Shown here piece after piece: positions 12,943 through 21,734 of a stretch of 64,000 nucleotides of DNA. The DNA lies in contig CAWJLS010000007.1 of assembly GCA_963843755.1 (NCBI GenBank), positions 647,303 through 711,302 on the forward strand. The letters are read 5' to 3'. The notes below the pieces were generated by a model, which was not told where the DNA came from, did no database searches, and saw nothing but the letters and a program-made list of their open reading frames with translations. Every line of letters begins with the position of its first letter. Position 1 is the first letter of the stretch. The translations under genes were made by a program, and so were the position numbers. Source of the stretch: CAWJLS01 sp963843755. Lineage in GTDB: Bacteria; Acidobacteriota; Thermoanaerobaculia; Multivoradales; DATKCC01.

Positions 12943-13531
12943 TGTTCTCCCCTGAAGTGTCGGTTGACGAGCGTTGCTGCCGGAAGACGAGGTTCCCAGC
13001 CGCTCAGATTGCCGTTCGGCACCGCGAGCTGAAACACGACCGATCAGCCGCGACCGGTGATGTCGGTCGGCTGCAGGGCAAGGCCAGGACGTGCACGCGC
13101 CGCAAGCTGTCGAACGGGCGCGAAAAGGCTGTCAGTGAAGTGCTTGCGTGTCCATGCCTTCGTGATGCGATTTCTTTCCTCTGCGGTGCCGGCTCGCTCT
13201 CTGTGCTGCGCTCGCGGTGGTGGGCCTGGTTCCCGACCCTTACGCCCACCACGCGCTCGCCAAGGGGTTCGCCCGGCGAGTCCTCTTGGGACACCACGGT
13301 CACGTCAGCGGGCGCGAGACGTGGGAGCACGACGGCGACCGAATCCGGTCGTTTGCCTGTGCTACCGTACGCGGCGGCAAACATTCATTATCGCAATTGA
13401 CCTCCGTGCCCTTCGTGACGGCCCGTGATCGGTCGTCGCGTGGCAGGGAGCTCTGCGGGACCTTGGACGCCGCGGTGCCCGATCTGCCGGTCGGGTTGGT
13501 ATGCGGCGGTCGCCTCGAGAGGAGGCTCGAT
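12943..13531. other. 589-nt divergent intergenic region
   Basis: This stretch separates the IPTL-CTERM gene (minus) from the secreted-protein pair (plus) and should hold both promoters. Base composition is a little lower in G/C than its surroundings. Frames that cross it lack plausible start sites and protein-like composition. I found no convincing promoter, RNA gene or repeat. Confidence 0.5.
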
Positions 13532-16495
13532 GTGAGCAGGTTGGTACGCGCCCTGGATCGATTCGCCCTGTTCGTCTTGCTCTGCAGCCTGGCGGGCACG
13601 GCCGTGACGGCGGCTCCGGCCGCCGCGGAGCGGTACACGGTCGGCACCCTGGGGGCGACGATCCCGGGCGAGAACTGGGAGCGTGTCCAGCTCAGCAAGG
13701 ACCTCGGCAAGGATCAGTTCTTTCGGGCGGACCGGCAGTACGTTCTGGTCGCCCTCGAGATCTTCGATCTGTTCGAGGTGCGGGCCGATTTCGTCGGCAA
13801 GCTCGACGACTTCACGTCGGGCGTGACGGCCGCCACGACCGACCTCCAGGCGGACCCCGAGATGGACTACCTCCGGCGGGACGGCGTCACCCGGGCGACG
13901 CGCCGGTTCAAGGCGTCGGCCTCCGGGATGAGCCTGTCGTACCGCGTCGACCTGATCTCGGCGGGCGATGGGGTGGGGTACCTGTTCATGAGCTGGGCCC
14001 CGGCGTCCTCGAGCGACGGGTTCGACGAGCAGGTGGCCGCGACCCTCGACGGGTTCGAGCTGCCCGGCCCCGACTCCGCGTGGGCGCAGAAGGCGACGCC
14101 GTCGTCCCACCGCTTCGAGTTCGGCGACCGGACGGTGGAGATGACCTTCCGGGACAGCGTCTTCGAGGAGAAGGGATCGAAGCCCGGCGAGCGCTACACG
14201 CTGCTCGAGAACGGCAACTCGATCGTCGTCCATCTCTTCGTCGACGCCCTGGACGGGACCGCGGACAGCGTGCTCGACCAGATCTTGCAGAGTGTCGTCC
14301 AAGAGAAGGGCTACGAGGAGCTGGTGCGCTCCGACCTCGAGATTCCGCTGGGCTCCGGACGGCAGGTTCTACTCCGTCACGACGGCGCGCCGTCCACCGA
14401 CCTGGCCGTAGCGGTGGTCGACCTCGGGGACGGCCACTGGATCGACCTGCGCATGCTCTCCCAGGGGCGGGCTGGTCACCGGGAGAGCCTGTGGAACAGC
14501 CTGCTCGACTCGCTCCAGGTCACCGATGCCTCGGATCTCGACGCTTTCCCGGTGGTTGCGAAGCCGAAGGACGAGGAGCCGGTCTACCTCGATCCCAAGG
14601 CGCGCCGGCTGCTCGAGGAGAGCTGCCTGCTCGGCACGGCGCCCTCCACCGTGGCCGCGATCGTCGGCGACGGCGACCTGCTGGTCCGCGAAGGGCAGCG
14701 GGTGACGCGGGTGTCGCCGGCGCAGCCGGAGGACGAGGGCTCGGCCTCGACCCGCGTCCTCTTCGACGCGGGTACGTACCTCCGGGGAGCCTTGGTCCCC
14801 TGGGGCGATCGGGCCCTCCTGGTGGGAGCCGACGACCCGCTGGGCGGGAACGACGGCGTTCTGATGATCGTCGACGGAGACGCGGAGCTGGCCGAGTTCC
14901 GCGCCGACGTGGCCGCGCCTGCCGGATCAGCCGGATCGGAGAGCTCGGCGGGCGAGGATCTGCTGCTCGCACGCAACGGCACCAGCGAGCCGCTCGTCGG
15001 GATGATCGGCCTGCCGTCTGTGGGGCCGGCCGAGGTCGTGCTCCGGGACGCGGCCGGCGAGGAGCGCACCCTGTTCGAGCTGGCGGACCAGGACGTCTCC
15101 GCCCTCGCCCGGCGGCCGTCCGGCCGGATCCTGGTGGCGGCGACGCCGCGGGCCGGCCTGTCGGTCGCCGGAGAGGGACCGGCGCTGCGCCTGCTCCTGA
15201 CCGGGGACGACGGTCGCAAGCCGAAGGAGATCGCGCGCTGGCGGCGGGTCGATCGCATCGAGCCGGGCCCGGCGTCCTGGCTGCTCTCGGGCTCACCGGC
15301 CGAGGGCGTCCGGGGCGTCTACCGGCTGAGCGACGACGGCACGGCCGAGCTGCTGCTGAGCGGCCCGGCCACCGGGCTGGCGCTGACCGAGGACGAGCTC
15401 ACCTTCTCCACGAAGAAGTGCCTCGAGCCGTCGGAGGCGATCGACCCGCACTGTGTCTACCGGGCGGATCTCGCCCTGGCGCGGGAGCTGGGGCGCACGT
15501 TCCAGCCGTTCACGACCGAAACCGTCAACCAGATCGCCGCCCGCGCCTGGCCGGAGCTGGACGGCGATGCGGTCAACGCCTTCCCGTCCACGCCCCAGGA
15601 GATCGCCGACGCCGTGGCGCGGGCGGACCAGGCCACGCGCGAGCTCACCGGGGCCGAGCTGCCGAGCGCAAGCGCGGGGGTCGACGACCTGCTCGCGGGC
15701 CTCTACTACGACCGCGAGGTCTCGGACCGCGGCGTCCTTCTGCTGTCGGTGCTGCTGAGCGAATCCCTGCTCCACGACGGGGCGGTCTGGGAGCCGTCGG
15801 TCGCGTCGGCCCGATCAGCCGGTGCGACCCACGACGCCGGGTCGTGGCAGACCGAGAACGCGTTCGCGGTCGGGCTCCACCCGGTGTCGGTAGTCCTCAG
15901 CACGCTCTACGACGAGGACGGCTGGTACCGGCCGGCGGAGAACATCGCCGAGCAGTCCGAGGGGCGCACGATCATCCTCGGGCTCGATCCGAAGGCGCTC
16001 GAACGCCGGGTGCGGGCCGAGGAGGTCCCGACCCTGGCGGAGGACCTGCGCGCGGCGCGGGTCGATCGGCTGGCCGCGGCGCTCGACGCCCGGCCGGAGA
16101 ACGTCTACCTGCGGGAGGCGGTCTACGGGCATCTGGCCGCCCAGGGGAGCCGCGCCGAGCTCGCCGAGCTGGCGGGCCGGTTCGCCGCTCGCGACGACGC
16201 CCACGGGATCGACCTCCGCGCCTGGCTGGCCGCCCGGCTGGCCGGCGACCTGTCGCCGGAGGAGACGGCCACCGTCATCACCGACCTGCGGAGCGCCATC
16301 GAGCGCGCGCCGGACGATCCGGGGCTCTATCTGCTGCTCGGCACGGCCTACGAGCGGACCACGGATGCCGACGATCCGACCCGCCCACGGGAGCTGGCCC
16401 GGGCCTGCTACCGCAAGGCGAGCGATACGGCGGCCTGGGGCAAGCTCAAGGACCAGGCCGAGGCTGCGCTGGCCCGGCTCGGGGAGGGCGAGTGA
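13532..16495 (+). CDS. Large exported protein with two PsbP-like domains, function unknown
   Basis: GTG at 13532 follows AGAGGAGG (13517-13524) by 7 nt and gives a 987-residue protein with a signal peptide (LFVLLCSLAGTAVTAAPAAA, cleavage near residue 30). Two successive N-terminal segments (about 32-185 and 190-330) read like a PsbP/DUF1795-type alpha-beta fold: a strand-rich start, then SDGFDEQVAATLDGFELPG and ESLWNSLLDSLQVTD at their ends. The middle (about 355-640) has repeated short strands suggestive of a propeller. The C-terminus (about 810-987) is helical and TPR-like (DDPGLYLLLGTAYERTTDAD). The stop overlaps the GTG of the next gene, whose product starts with the same kind of domain. 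I cannot assign a function; the pair probably works together in the periplasm or at the surface. Confidence 0.82.
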   Translation: MSRLVRALDRFALFVLLCSLAGTAVTAAPAAAERYTVGTLGATIPGENWERVQLSKDLGKDQFFRADRQYVLVALEIFDLFEVRADFVGKLDDFTSGVTAATTDLQADPEMDYLRRDGVTRATRRFKASASGMSLSYRVDLISAGDGVGYLFMSWAPASSSDGFDEQVAATLDGFELPGPDSAWAQKATPSSHRFEFGDRTVEMTFRDSVFEEKGSKPGERYTLLENGNSIVVHLFVDALDGTADSVLDQILQSVVQEKGYEELVRSDLEIPLGSGRQVLLRHDGAPSTDLAVAVVDLGDGHWIDLRMLSQGRAGHRESLWNSLLDSLQVTDASDLDAFPVVAKPKDEEPVYLDPKARRLLEESCLLGTAPSTVAAIVGDGDLLVREGQRVTRVSPAQPEDEGSASTRVLFDAGTYLRGALVPWGDRALLVGADDPLGGNDGVLMIVDGDAELAEFRADVAAPAGSAGSESSAGEDLLLARNGTSEPLVGMIGLPSVGPAEVVLRDAAGEERTLFELADQDVSALARRPSGRILVAATPRAGLSVAGEGPALRLLLTGDDGRKPKEIARWRRVDRIEPGPASWLLSGSPAEGVRGVYRLSDDGTAELLLSGPATGLALTEDELTFSTKKCLEPSEAIDPHCVYRADLALARELGRTFQPFTTETVNQIAARAWPELDGDAVNAFPSTPQEIADAVARADQATRELTGAELPSASAGVDDLLAGLYYDREVSDRGVLLLSVLLSESLLHDGAVWEPSVASARSAGATHDAGSWQTENAFAVGLHPVSVVLSTLYDEDGWYRPAENIAEQSEGRTIILGLDPKALERRVRAEEVPTLAEDLRAARVDRLAAALDARPENVYLREAVYGHLAAQGSRAELAELAGRFAARDDAHGIDLRAWLAARLAGDLSPEETATVITDLRSAIERAPDDPGLYLLLGTAYERTTDADDPTRPRELARACYRKASDTAAWGKLKDQAEAALARLGEGE
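14921..14938 (+). repeat. Two 9-bp units (GCCGGATCA, GCCGGATCG)
   Basis: These two tandem units encode a short linker within the exported protein gene. Their reverse complement contains GATCCGGC, close to the GATCCGGTA unit at the mgtE 3' end. Confidence 0.5.
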
Positions 16496-19400
16496 GGTCG
16501 CCGCGCGACAAGGCTTCCGAGGGCTCGGAGGGACGTGACGGTCGAAACGGGGTGGCCGCGCGTGTCGCGCCCTTCGCCCGCTCTGTGTGCTGCGTCCTGC
16601 TGACGGCCGTCTCGACGGCTCCGGTCCTCCTGGCCCAACCGGCCCAGCCGGCTCAGCCAGACCCATCGGCCCAGGCGGTGGGCGGTCAGCTCGAGGTCCA
16701 CGCCGCTGAACGGGCGGAGGCGTTGGCCCGGATCGAGCTCGAGGACGTGCCGCTCCGCCGGCATCTCGTGGAGACGCAGCGGCTCGCGATCTGGCTGCCC
16801 GAAGAGTGGGGCGACGCCTCCCCGGCCGGCAAGGGGTCGGTCGCGTTCCAGGCGGACGGTGACCTGCTGCTGGTGATCAGCCGGTTCGAGGCGCCGCCCG
16901 GCTCCGCCCTCGTGCCGATCTTCCAGCAGGCGCTGGCGGGCAGCCGGAAGAACGGCGGCTTCGAAACCGTCGAGAGCGTGCGCCGGTTCGAGCTCGCCGG
17001 CCGCGACGCGGTCGAGGCCGCCGGCATCAGGACGACGGAGAAGGGTGTCCAGAGCCAGCGGCTCGTGGTCTCGATGCCTCCGGACCACTCCCACTTCCGC
17101 CTCGTGGTGCTGGTGGGGACCGAGGAGCCGGCGGCGCTCGACCGGACCCTGGTGGGCCTGGTCCGGGACTGGACGCCGCTCGACGGAGGAGCCTGGAGCC
17201 CTGCCCTGGAGCGTCAGCGGCGCAGGCTGCTGGAGGGCGACGGCTCGGTTCCGATCGAGCCGGAGACGTGGGCGGAGCGCAACCGCCTGTTCGACGCCAT
17301 GGCGCGCCCCGAGGCGATCGGGCAGGAGTGGGTCGAGGAGCGGCTGCAGGCGTTCGCCGCCGCCGACCCGCGGCTGCTCCTCGACGGCCTGTTCCACCAC
17401 CATCCGCGGGTCCGGATCGCCTGTCTGGAAGCGCTCGATCCCACGGCGCTCGAGGAGCCGATGCGGACCGCCTTCTACGTCGCCGCCATGGCCGACTCCG
17501 ATCCGGCGGTGCGCGACCGGGCGGCCCGTCGCCTGGTCGCCTCGAGCGTTTCGGACGGCGCTGCGAGCAGTGGTGACGGCGACGGCGACGCCGACCTCGT
17601 GTCGCGGGTCCTCGCCCGGACCCTGGAGGTCGACTCCGAGGAGGCGCGGTCCGCCGCCTTCCAGCTCCTGGCGGCGGCACCCCCGGCGCGACGGACCGAG
17701 CTGGTGCAGGAGGCGTTCGCCGAGCGCCGGCAGGACTCCGAGGCGACGCAGGCGTTCCTGGTGACCGTGCTCGGCACCTGGGGACCGCGCGACGAGGCCA
17801 TCGATCGGCAGCTCTCGATCCTCTGGAAGATCAGCCGGAGCGACCGCGTGCGGCGGGCCGCGTGGTTCGCGCTCGCCCGCGACGGCGACCAGGCGGCCCT
17901 GGCGGCGGCACGGGACCGGCTGGACGATCCACTGGCGGACAGCCCGGTGCCGTTGCCGGCCGCCGCGCGCTGGACGGCCGTCTACGCCGCGGTGGATGAC
18001 GGCGGCGCGCCCTGGAAGGCGCTGGCGAAGTCGCTGGCGGACACCGGGGAGGGCGCCGGCGAGGACAAGGTTGCGGAGGGCTCGGAGGGTCCGAAGGTCC
18101 CGAAGGACCTCCGGGACGACCTCGAGACCGCCGGCAAGACACTCGACGAGCTGGCCGACTACCTGGACGCCCTTCCAGCGGCGGCCGGCGCGGCGCAGGA
18201 GTGCCCGGCTCTGCGCACCCTGGCTCTGCGTTCGGACGAGAGCGCCTGGGCGACCCGCCGGCGGAGCCGGCTCGGCTGTGCCGAGGAGGAGTCGAAGGCC
18301 CTGGTGCGCGCCTCGATCCCGCGGCCCGGACCGTACGCCTTCGGGCTGCTCGACCTGCTCGGCCGGCTGCAGCTCGGCTCGGAGCTCCACAACCAGATCT
18401 TCCAGGCCGCCTACCAGGCGTTCAGCCGCAAGCTCGACCGGTGGGCGGGCGACCCGGTGACGACGGCGTCGACCGGCATCGATCTCGAGGCGCCGTGGGA
18501 GCTCTCCTGGGCGGACCGGGCGCAGGACGGCGGCGACTCGAGCCTGGGGAGCGCCACCTGGCGCTTGTCGGCCAGCAACCCCGACCGGCTGTTGGGCACC
18601 GTGCTGCGGGCCGGCTCGGGCCCCGTCGACCTCGACCGCCTGGCCCAGGGGGTCTTCTCGTCCCATGCCATGGCGCTGGTGCCCGTGGCACTGACCGCCC
18701 TGTGGATGGACGAGCAGCGGACGGTCACCGGCTCGGACGAGAACGGCTCGACCCCCGCGCCGACCGAGACCTACGTCGCCCTCGAGCCGACCGACCGGTC
18801 ATCGGACGACACCGGCGCGTGGGTGCTCCACCGCCTGGAGATCGGGGACGAGGGGCCCGACTGGCGGCGCAGCCATCTTCGCCGGCACGGCACGCAGCTC
18901 ACGGTGACCGATGCCTCCGGCGACTCCGTGCCGCCGGACTCGCCGATCGCGCCCACCGCGCAGGCCGGGGACTCGTCGGCCCGCATCGAGGTCGACCTCG
19001 CCGCCGTCATCGACCGCCTGAAGGACGAGGGAGAGGTCTCCGACGCTCTGGGCGGCCTGGCAGGCTCCGACCTGGCGTTCTCCGCCGGGACGGCTTTCGA
19101 GTCGGACGCGATCGCGACGGACTTCCGGATCGACGGGTTGCCGGAGGACTGGCTGGCCGTGGCGGAGGGGGCGGAGGCCGACCGCTTCCGCGCGCCGTCG
19201 GAGCTCCTGCCCGCGGCATGCCTCGCCTGGACGGGGCTCCAGGCGAACCCGGCGGCGCTGGCGGCGCGGCTCGGGGACCTCCCGGCGACGGCCTTCGAGG
19301 ATCTGAAGCCGAGGAGCCGCCGGCGGCTCCTCCGGTTCGTCGAGGGCATCGACGGCGAGGCGGGCCTCGCCGTCGTCGGTGTGCCCGACCCGCACACCGA

Positions 19401-21675
19401 GAAGCCCGCGGAGGCCTGGCAGGATCGGCTCGTCCTGTACGTCGCGGTCGATCCCCACCAGGGGGAGCGGCTCCTCCGGCGGGAGTCGAAGGGGCGTGAG
19501 CGCCACGGCGACCGCCGGATGTACCGGCTGAACGACCGCCTCCTCGGCACCCAGGTGGGGCGATTCCTGGTCCTCGGGTCGAACCCGGAGCTGCTCGCGG
19601 AGCTCGGCCGGGCGCCGTTCCTCGCCTCCAGCTCCATGTATCGACGGGTCACCTCCCGCGCCCCGTCCGACGCGATCCTCCTGGCCGGTTGGGACACCGA
19701 CCGGCTCGCCGACGCCGTCGAGGCGAGCGTCGGCAGCCGGGACGGCGGCGAGAGATCCACCTTCGCCGTCGAGGTCTTCCGCGCCCTGGGAGGCGTCGCG
19801 GGCTGGCTGGGCCGGCGCGAGGGGGCGCTGGTGGGCGAGCTGTCGACCGACCCGCGGCTGCAGTCGGAGGCGACCCGGGCGAGGGTGCGGCAACTGGCGA
19901 GCTACGGCGACCTGGCGTGGGGCTCCGTGCAGGCGCGTGGGCTCCCCGCCGAGGCCATCGACGGGATCGAGCCGTCGGTCCTGGAGGTGACGCTCCGCCT
20001 GCCCCGGGGGGTGTCCGGCGTGACGATCGACTGGGCCAACGAGCGGCTCGAGCAGCAGGCGCCAGGGCCCGACTTCTACCGGTTCGTCTCCCACGCGGGG
20101 ACGCCGTTGCCGGAGACGAGCGACCTCACGCTCCCGATCACCGCGCCGGAGCTGCGGCCGTACGCCCGTAACGAGGAGAACCTCGACCTCGACTCCGAGG
20201 AGATCAAGGATCTGGCGGAGACGATCCGGGCCGGCGAGACCGATCCGGCCAAGATCGTCCAGGCGATCGCCGCCTGGGCCCACGACACTCTGGAGTACAA
20301 GGTCGTCGAGGATTCCGTGAGCACCGAGCAGGTGCTCGCCACCCGCCAGGCCGATTGCACGGAGTACAGCCAGCTCACCATCGCCCTGGCGCGCAGCCTG
20401 GGCATCCCGGCCCGAGGCGTCCACGGCCTCGTCATCGCCAGCGAGGCCGCCTACTTCCACCGCTGGGTGGAGGTCTATCTCGGCCGCTGGTACGAGATCG
20501 ACCCGACCTGGGGTGTGGTCGCCGTACCGGCCACCCACCTGCGCGTTCCCGTGGACGACTCGCGCTTCCTGGCGTCGATGCCCGGCGCCCGCTTCACGGT
20601 CGAGGCGGTCCGGGACGATGCCGCGGGCGGCGCGGGAGGGAGTGGGGAGGCGTGGGCACGACGCCTGCCCGAGACGGCCGCCGCGGGCTCGGACCGACTC
20701 GATGTGGCGGCGAACGGTGAGACGGTGGTCGTCGCCTGGGCGGCCCCTGCCGAGGAAGGGACGGGGAAGGCGGAGGAGGAGGCGAGCGGGCCCGGGGCGA
20801 TCGTCTCCGAGGACGGCGGGCTCACCTTCCACGAGATCGCGGCGCCGGACGCCCGGCTCGGCCGCCTGCTCGGCGGCCACGGCAGGATCCTCTGGCTCGG
20901 CGCCGGAGGCGGAGCCGGGGCACGAGGACAGGGCGTCCCCGCGGTGTACGCGCTGGACGGCGACCGGCAGTGGCGCCGCCTGCGCCTGCCGAGCGCCCTG
21001 GCAGCGGGCGGCACGGCCGAGGCGACCGCGGGGTGGACCTTCGGCCTCCGCCCCGAGGGCTACCTGGCGCTGGCCGCGGGCTCCGACCACGCGGTTCTGC
21101 TCGACCGGGACCTCGCCTCGCCGCGGGAGGTTCCGCTGCCGGAAGGCGGCACCGGCGAGTGGCTGCTGGCCCGGGCAGGGGGCCTCCTGGTGCGGAGCCC
21201 TCCGGCACCGATCGATTCCGAGACCGGCTCCAGAGCCGAGACCGAGGCCGACTCAGGGGCCGCCACTGAGCCCGACCCCGGGCCCGACCCCGGGCCTGCC
21301 GCCGGACCCGGCACTGGACTCGCCGCCGGACCCGGCGCGGGGGCGATCACCGTCTACCGGTGGCGCGACGGCGGTTGGGCGGAGCCGGTGACGGTCGACG
21401 ACAGCGCCGACTTCGAGGCCGTCGGGGTCCGGCGCTCGGACGAGCTGACGGAGGTGCTCGCCCGCCAACGGCCCGGCGGGCGACTGATGCGCCTCATCAT
21501 CGGCGCCGACTCCCAGACACGCCGGGCCGCCTCGGACGAGGAGGCGAGCGCGTTCACCGGTGCGGCGCGGAGCGAGGCGGGCGAGTGGAGCGTCTGGACC
21601 GTGGACCAGGACGTCGTGCTGGTCCACCGTCCGCCCGAGACTCCCGATCCGGAGACGCCGACCACCGAACGCTGA
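16492..21675 (+). CDS. Giant exported HEAT/transglutaminase-like protein
   Basis: GTG at 16492 overlaps the preceding stop (GTGA), giving 1,727 residues. A basic leader precedes a hydrophobic export segment (CVLLTAVSTAPVLLAQ, about residues 31-48). A PsbP-like domain follows (about 80-230), then HEAT-like helical repeats (about 240-520, for example HPRVRIACLEALDPTALEEP), then a long alpha-beta region resembling DUF3352 (about 900-1130). Next comes a transglutaminase-like domain with Cys1289 (QADCTEYSQ), His1323 (YFHRWVEVYLG) and Asp1337 (EIDPTWG), an intact catalytic set. The C-terminal quarter has an Asp-box-like SEDGGLTF, propeller-like strands, and a Pro/Gly/Glu linker. Transglutaminase-like domains of this type are usually proteases or cross-linkers; the substrate is unknown. 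It looks co-transcribed with the upstream exported protein. Confidence 0.85.
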   Translation: MRSPRDKASEGSEGRDGRNGVAARVAPFARSVCCVLLTAVSTAPVLLAQPAQPAQPDPSAQAVGGQLEVHAAERAEALARIELEDVPLRRHLVETQRLAIWLPEEWGDASPAGKGSVAFQADGDLLLVISRFEAPPGSALVPIFQQALAGSRKNGGFETVESVRRFELAGRDAVEAAGIRTTEKGVQSQRLVVSMPPDHSHFRLVVLVGTEEPAALDRTLVGLVRDWTPLDGGAWSPALERQRRRLLEGDGSVPIEPETWAERNRLFDAMARPEAIGQEWVEERLQAFAAADPRLLLDGLFHHHPRVRIACLEALDPTALEEPMRTAFYVAAMADSDPAVRDRAARRLVASSVSDGAASSGDGDGDADLVSRVLARTLEVDSEEARSAAFQLLAAAPPARRTELVQEAFAERRQDSEATQAFLVTVLGTWGPRDEAIDRQLSILWKISRSDRVRRAAWFALARDGDQAALAAARDRLDDPLADSPVPLPAAARWTAVYAAVDDGGAPWKALAKSLADTGEGAGEDKVAEGSEGPKVPKDLRDDLETAGKTLDELADYLDALPAAAGAAQECPALRTLALRSDESAWATRRRSRLGCAEEESKALVRASIPRPGPYAFGLLDLLGRLQLGSELHNQIFQAAYQAFSRKLDRWAGDPVTTASTGIDLEAPWELSWADRAQDGGDSSLGSATWRLSASNPDRLLGTVLRAGSGPVDLDRLAQGVFSSHAMALVPVALTALWMDEQRTVTGSDENGSTPAPTETYVALEPTDRSSDDTGAWVLHRLEIGDEGPDWRRSHLRRHGTQLTVTDASGDSVPPDSPIAPTAQAGDSSARIEVDLAAVIDRLKDEGEVSDALGGLAGSDLAFSAGTAFESDAIATDFRIDGLPEDWLAVAEGAEADRFRAPSELLPAACLAWTGLQANPAALAARLGDLPATAFEDLKPRSRRRLLRFVEGIDGEAGLAVVGVPDPHTEKPAEAWQDRLVLYVAVDPHQGERLLRRESKGRERHGDRRMYRLNDRLLGTQVGRFLVLGSNPELLAELGRAPFLASSSMYRRVTSRAPSDAILLAGWDTDRLADAVEASVGSRDGGERSTFAVEVFRALGGVAGWLGRREGALVGELSTDPRLQSEATRARVRQLASYGDLAWGSVQARGLPAEAIDGIEPSVLEVTLRLPRGVSGVTIDWANERLEQQAPGPDFYRFVSHAGTPLPETSDLTLPITAPELRPYARNEENLDLDSEEIKDLAETIRAGETDPAKIVQAIAAWAHDTLEYKVVEDSVSTEQVLATRQADCTEYSQLTIALARSLGIPARGVHGLVIASEAAYFHRWVEVYLGRWYEIDPTWGVVAVPATHLRVPVDDSRFLASMPGARFTVEAVRDDAAGGAGGSGEAWARRLPETAAAGSDRLDVAANGETVVVAWAAPAEEGTGKAEEEASGPGAIVSEDGGLTFHEIAAPDARLGRLLGGHGRILWLGAGGGAGARGQGVPAVYALDGDRQWRRLRLPSALAAGGTAEATAGWTFGLRPEGYLALAAGSDHAVLLDRDLASPREVPLPEGGTGEWLLARAGGLLVRSPPAPIDSETGSRAETEADSGAATEPDPGPDPGPAAGPGTGLAAGPGAGAITVYRWRDGGWAEPVTVDDSADFEAVGVRRSDELTEVLARQRPGGRLMRLIIGADSQTRRAASDEEASAFTGAARSEAGEWSVWTVDQDVVLVHRPPETPDPETPTTER
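16516..16533 (+). repeat. Two 9-bp units (TCCGAGGGC, TCGGAGGGA)
   Basis: These tandem units encode Ser-Glu-Gly repeats just after the start codon of the transglutaminase-like gene. The same GAGGGCTCGGAGGG string returns at 18076 within the same gene. Confidence 0.5.
16632..16658 (+). repeat. Three 9-bp units (GGCCCAACC, GGCCCAGCC, GGCTCAGCC)
   Basis: These tandem units encode Ala-Gln-Pro repeats directly after the export signal of the transglutaminase-like protein, forming a flexible linker. Confidence 0.5.
18073..18108 (+). repeat. Four 9-bp units (GCGGAGGGC to CCGAAGGAC)
   Basis: GCGGAGGGC, TCGGAGGGT, CCGAAGGTC and CCGAAGGAC follow in tandem and encode a charged Ser-Glu-Gly / Pro-Lys linker between the HEAT-like part and the following helices. 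The phase GGTCCGAAG matches the GGTCCGGWA core seen at 5403. Confidence 0.5.
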
Positions 21676-21734
21676 TGCTTCCCTGCTACCTCGTCGTGGG
21701 CGAGGTGGCAACAAGCCTCTGCTACGCTTACGAA

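Noticed and set aside
13501..16491. Upstream extension of the transglutaminase-like gene in its own frame
   Set aside because: The extension runs through the real gene at 13532-16495 in another frame and is Arg/Gly/Pro-rich noise; the GTGA overlap at 16492 is a better start.
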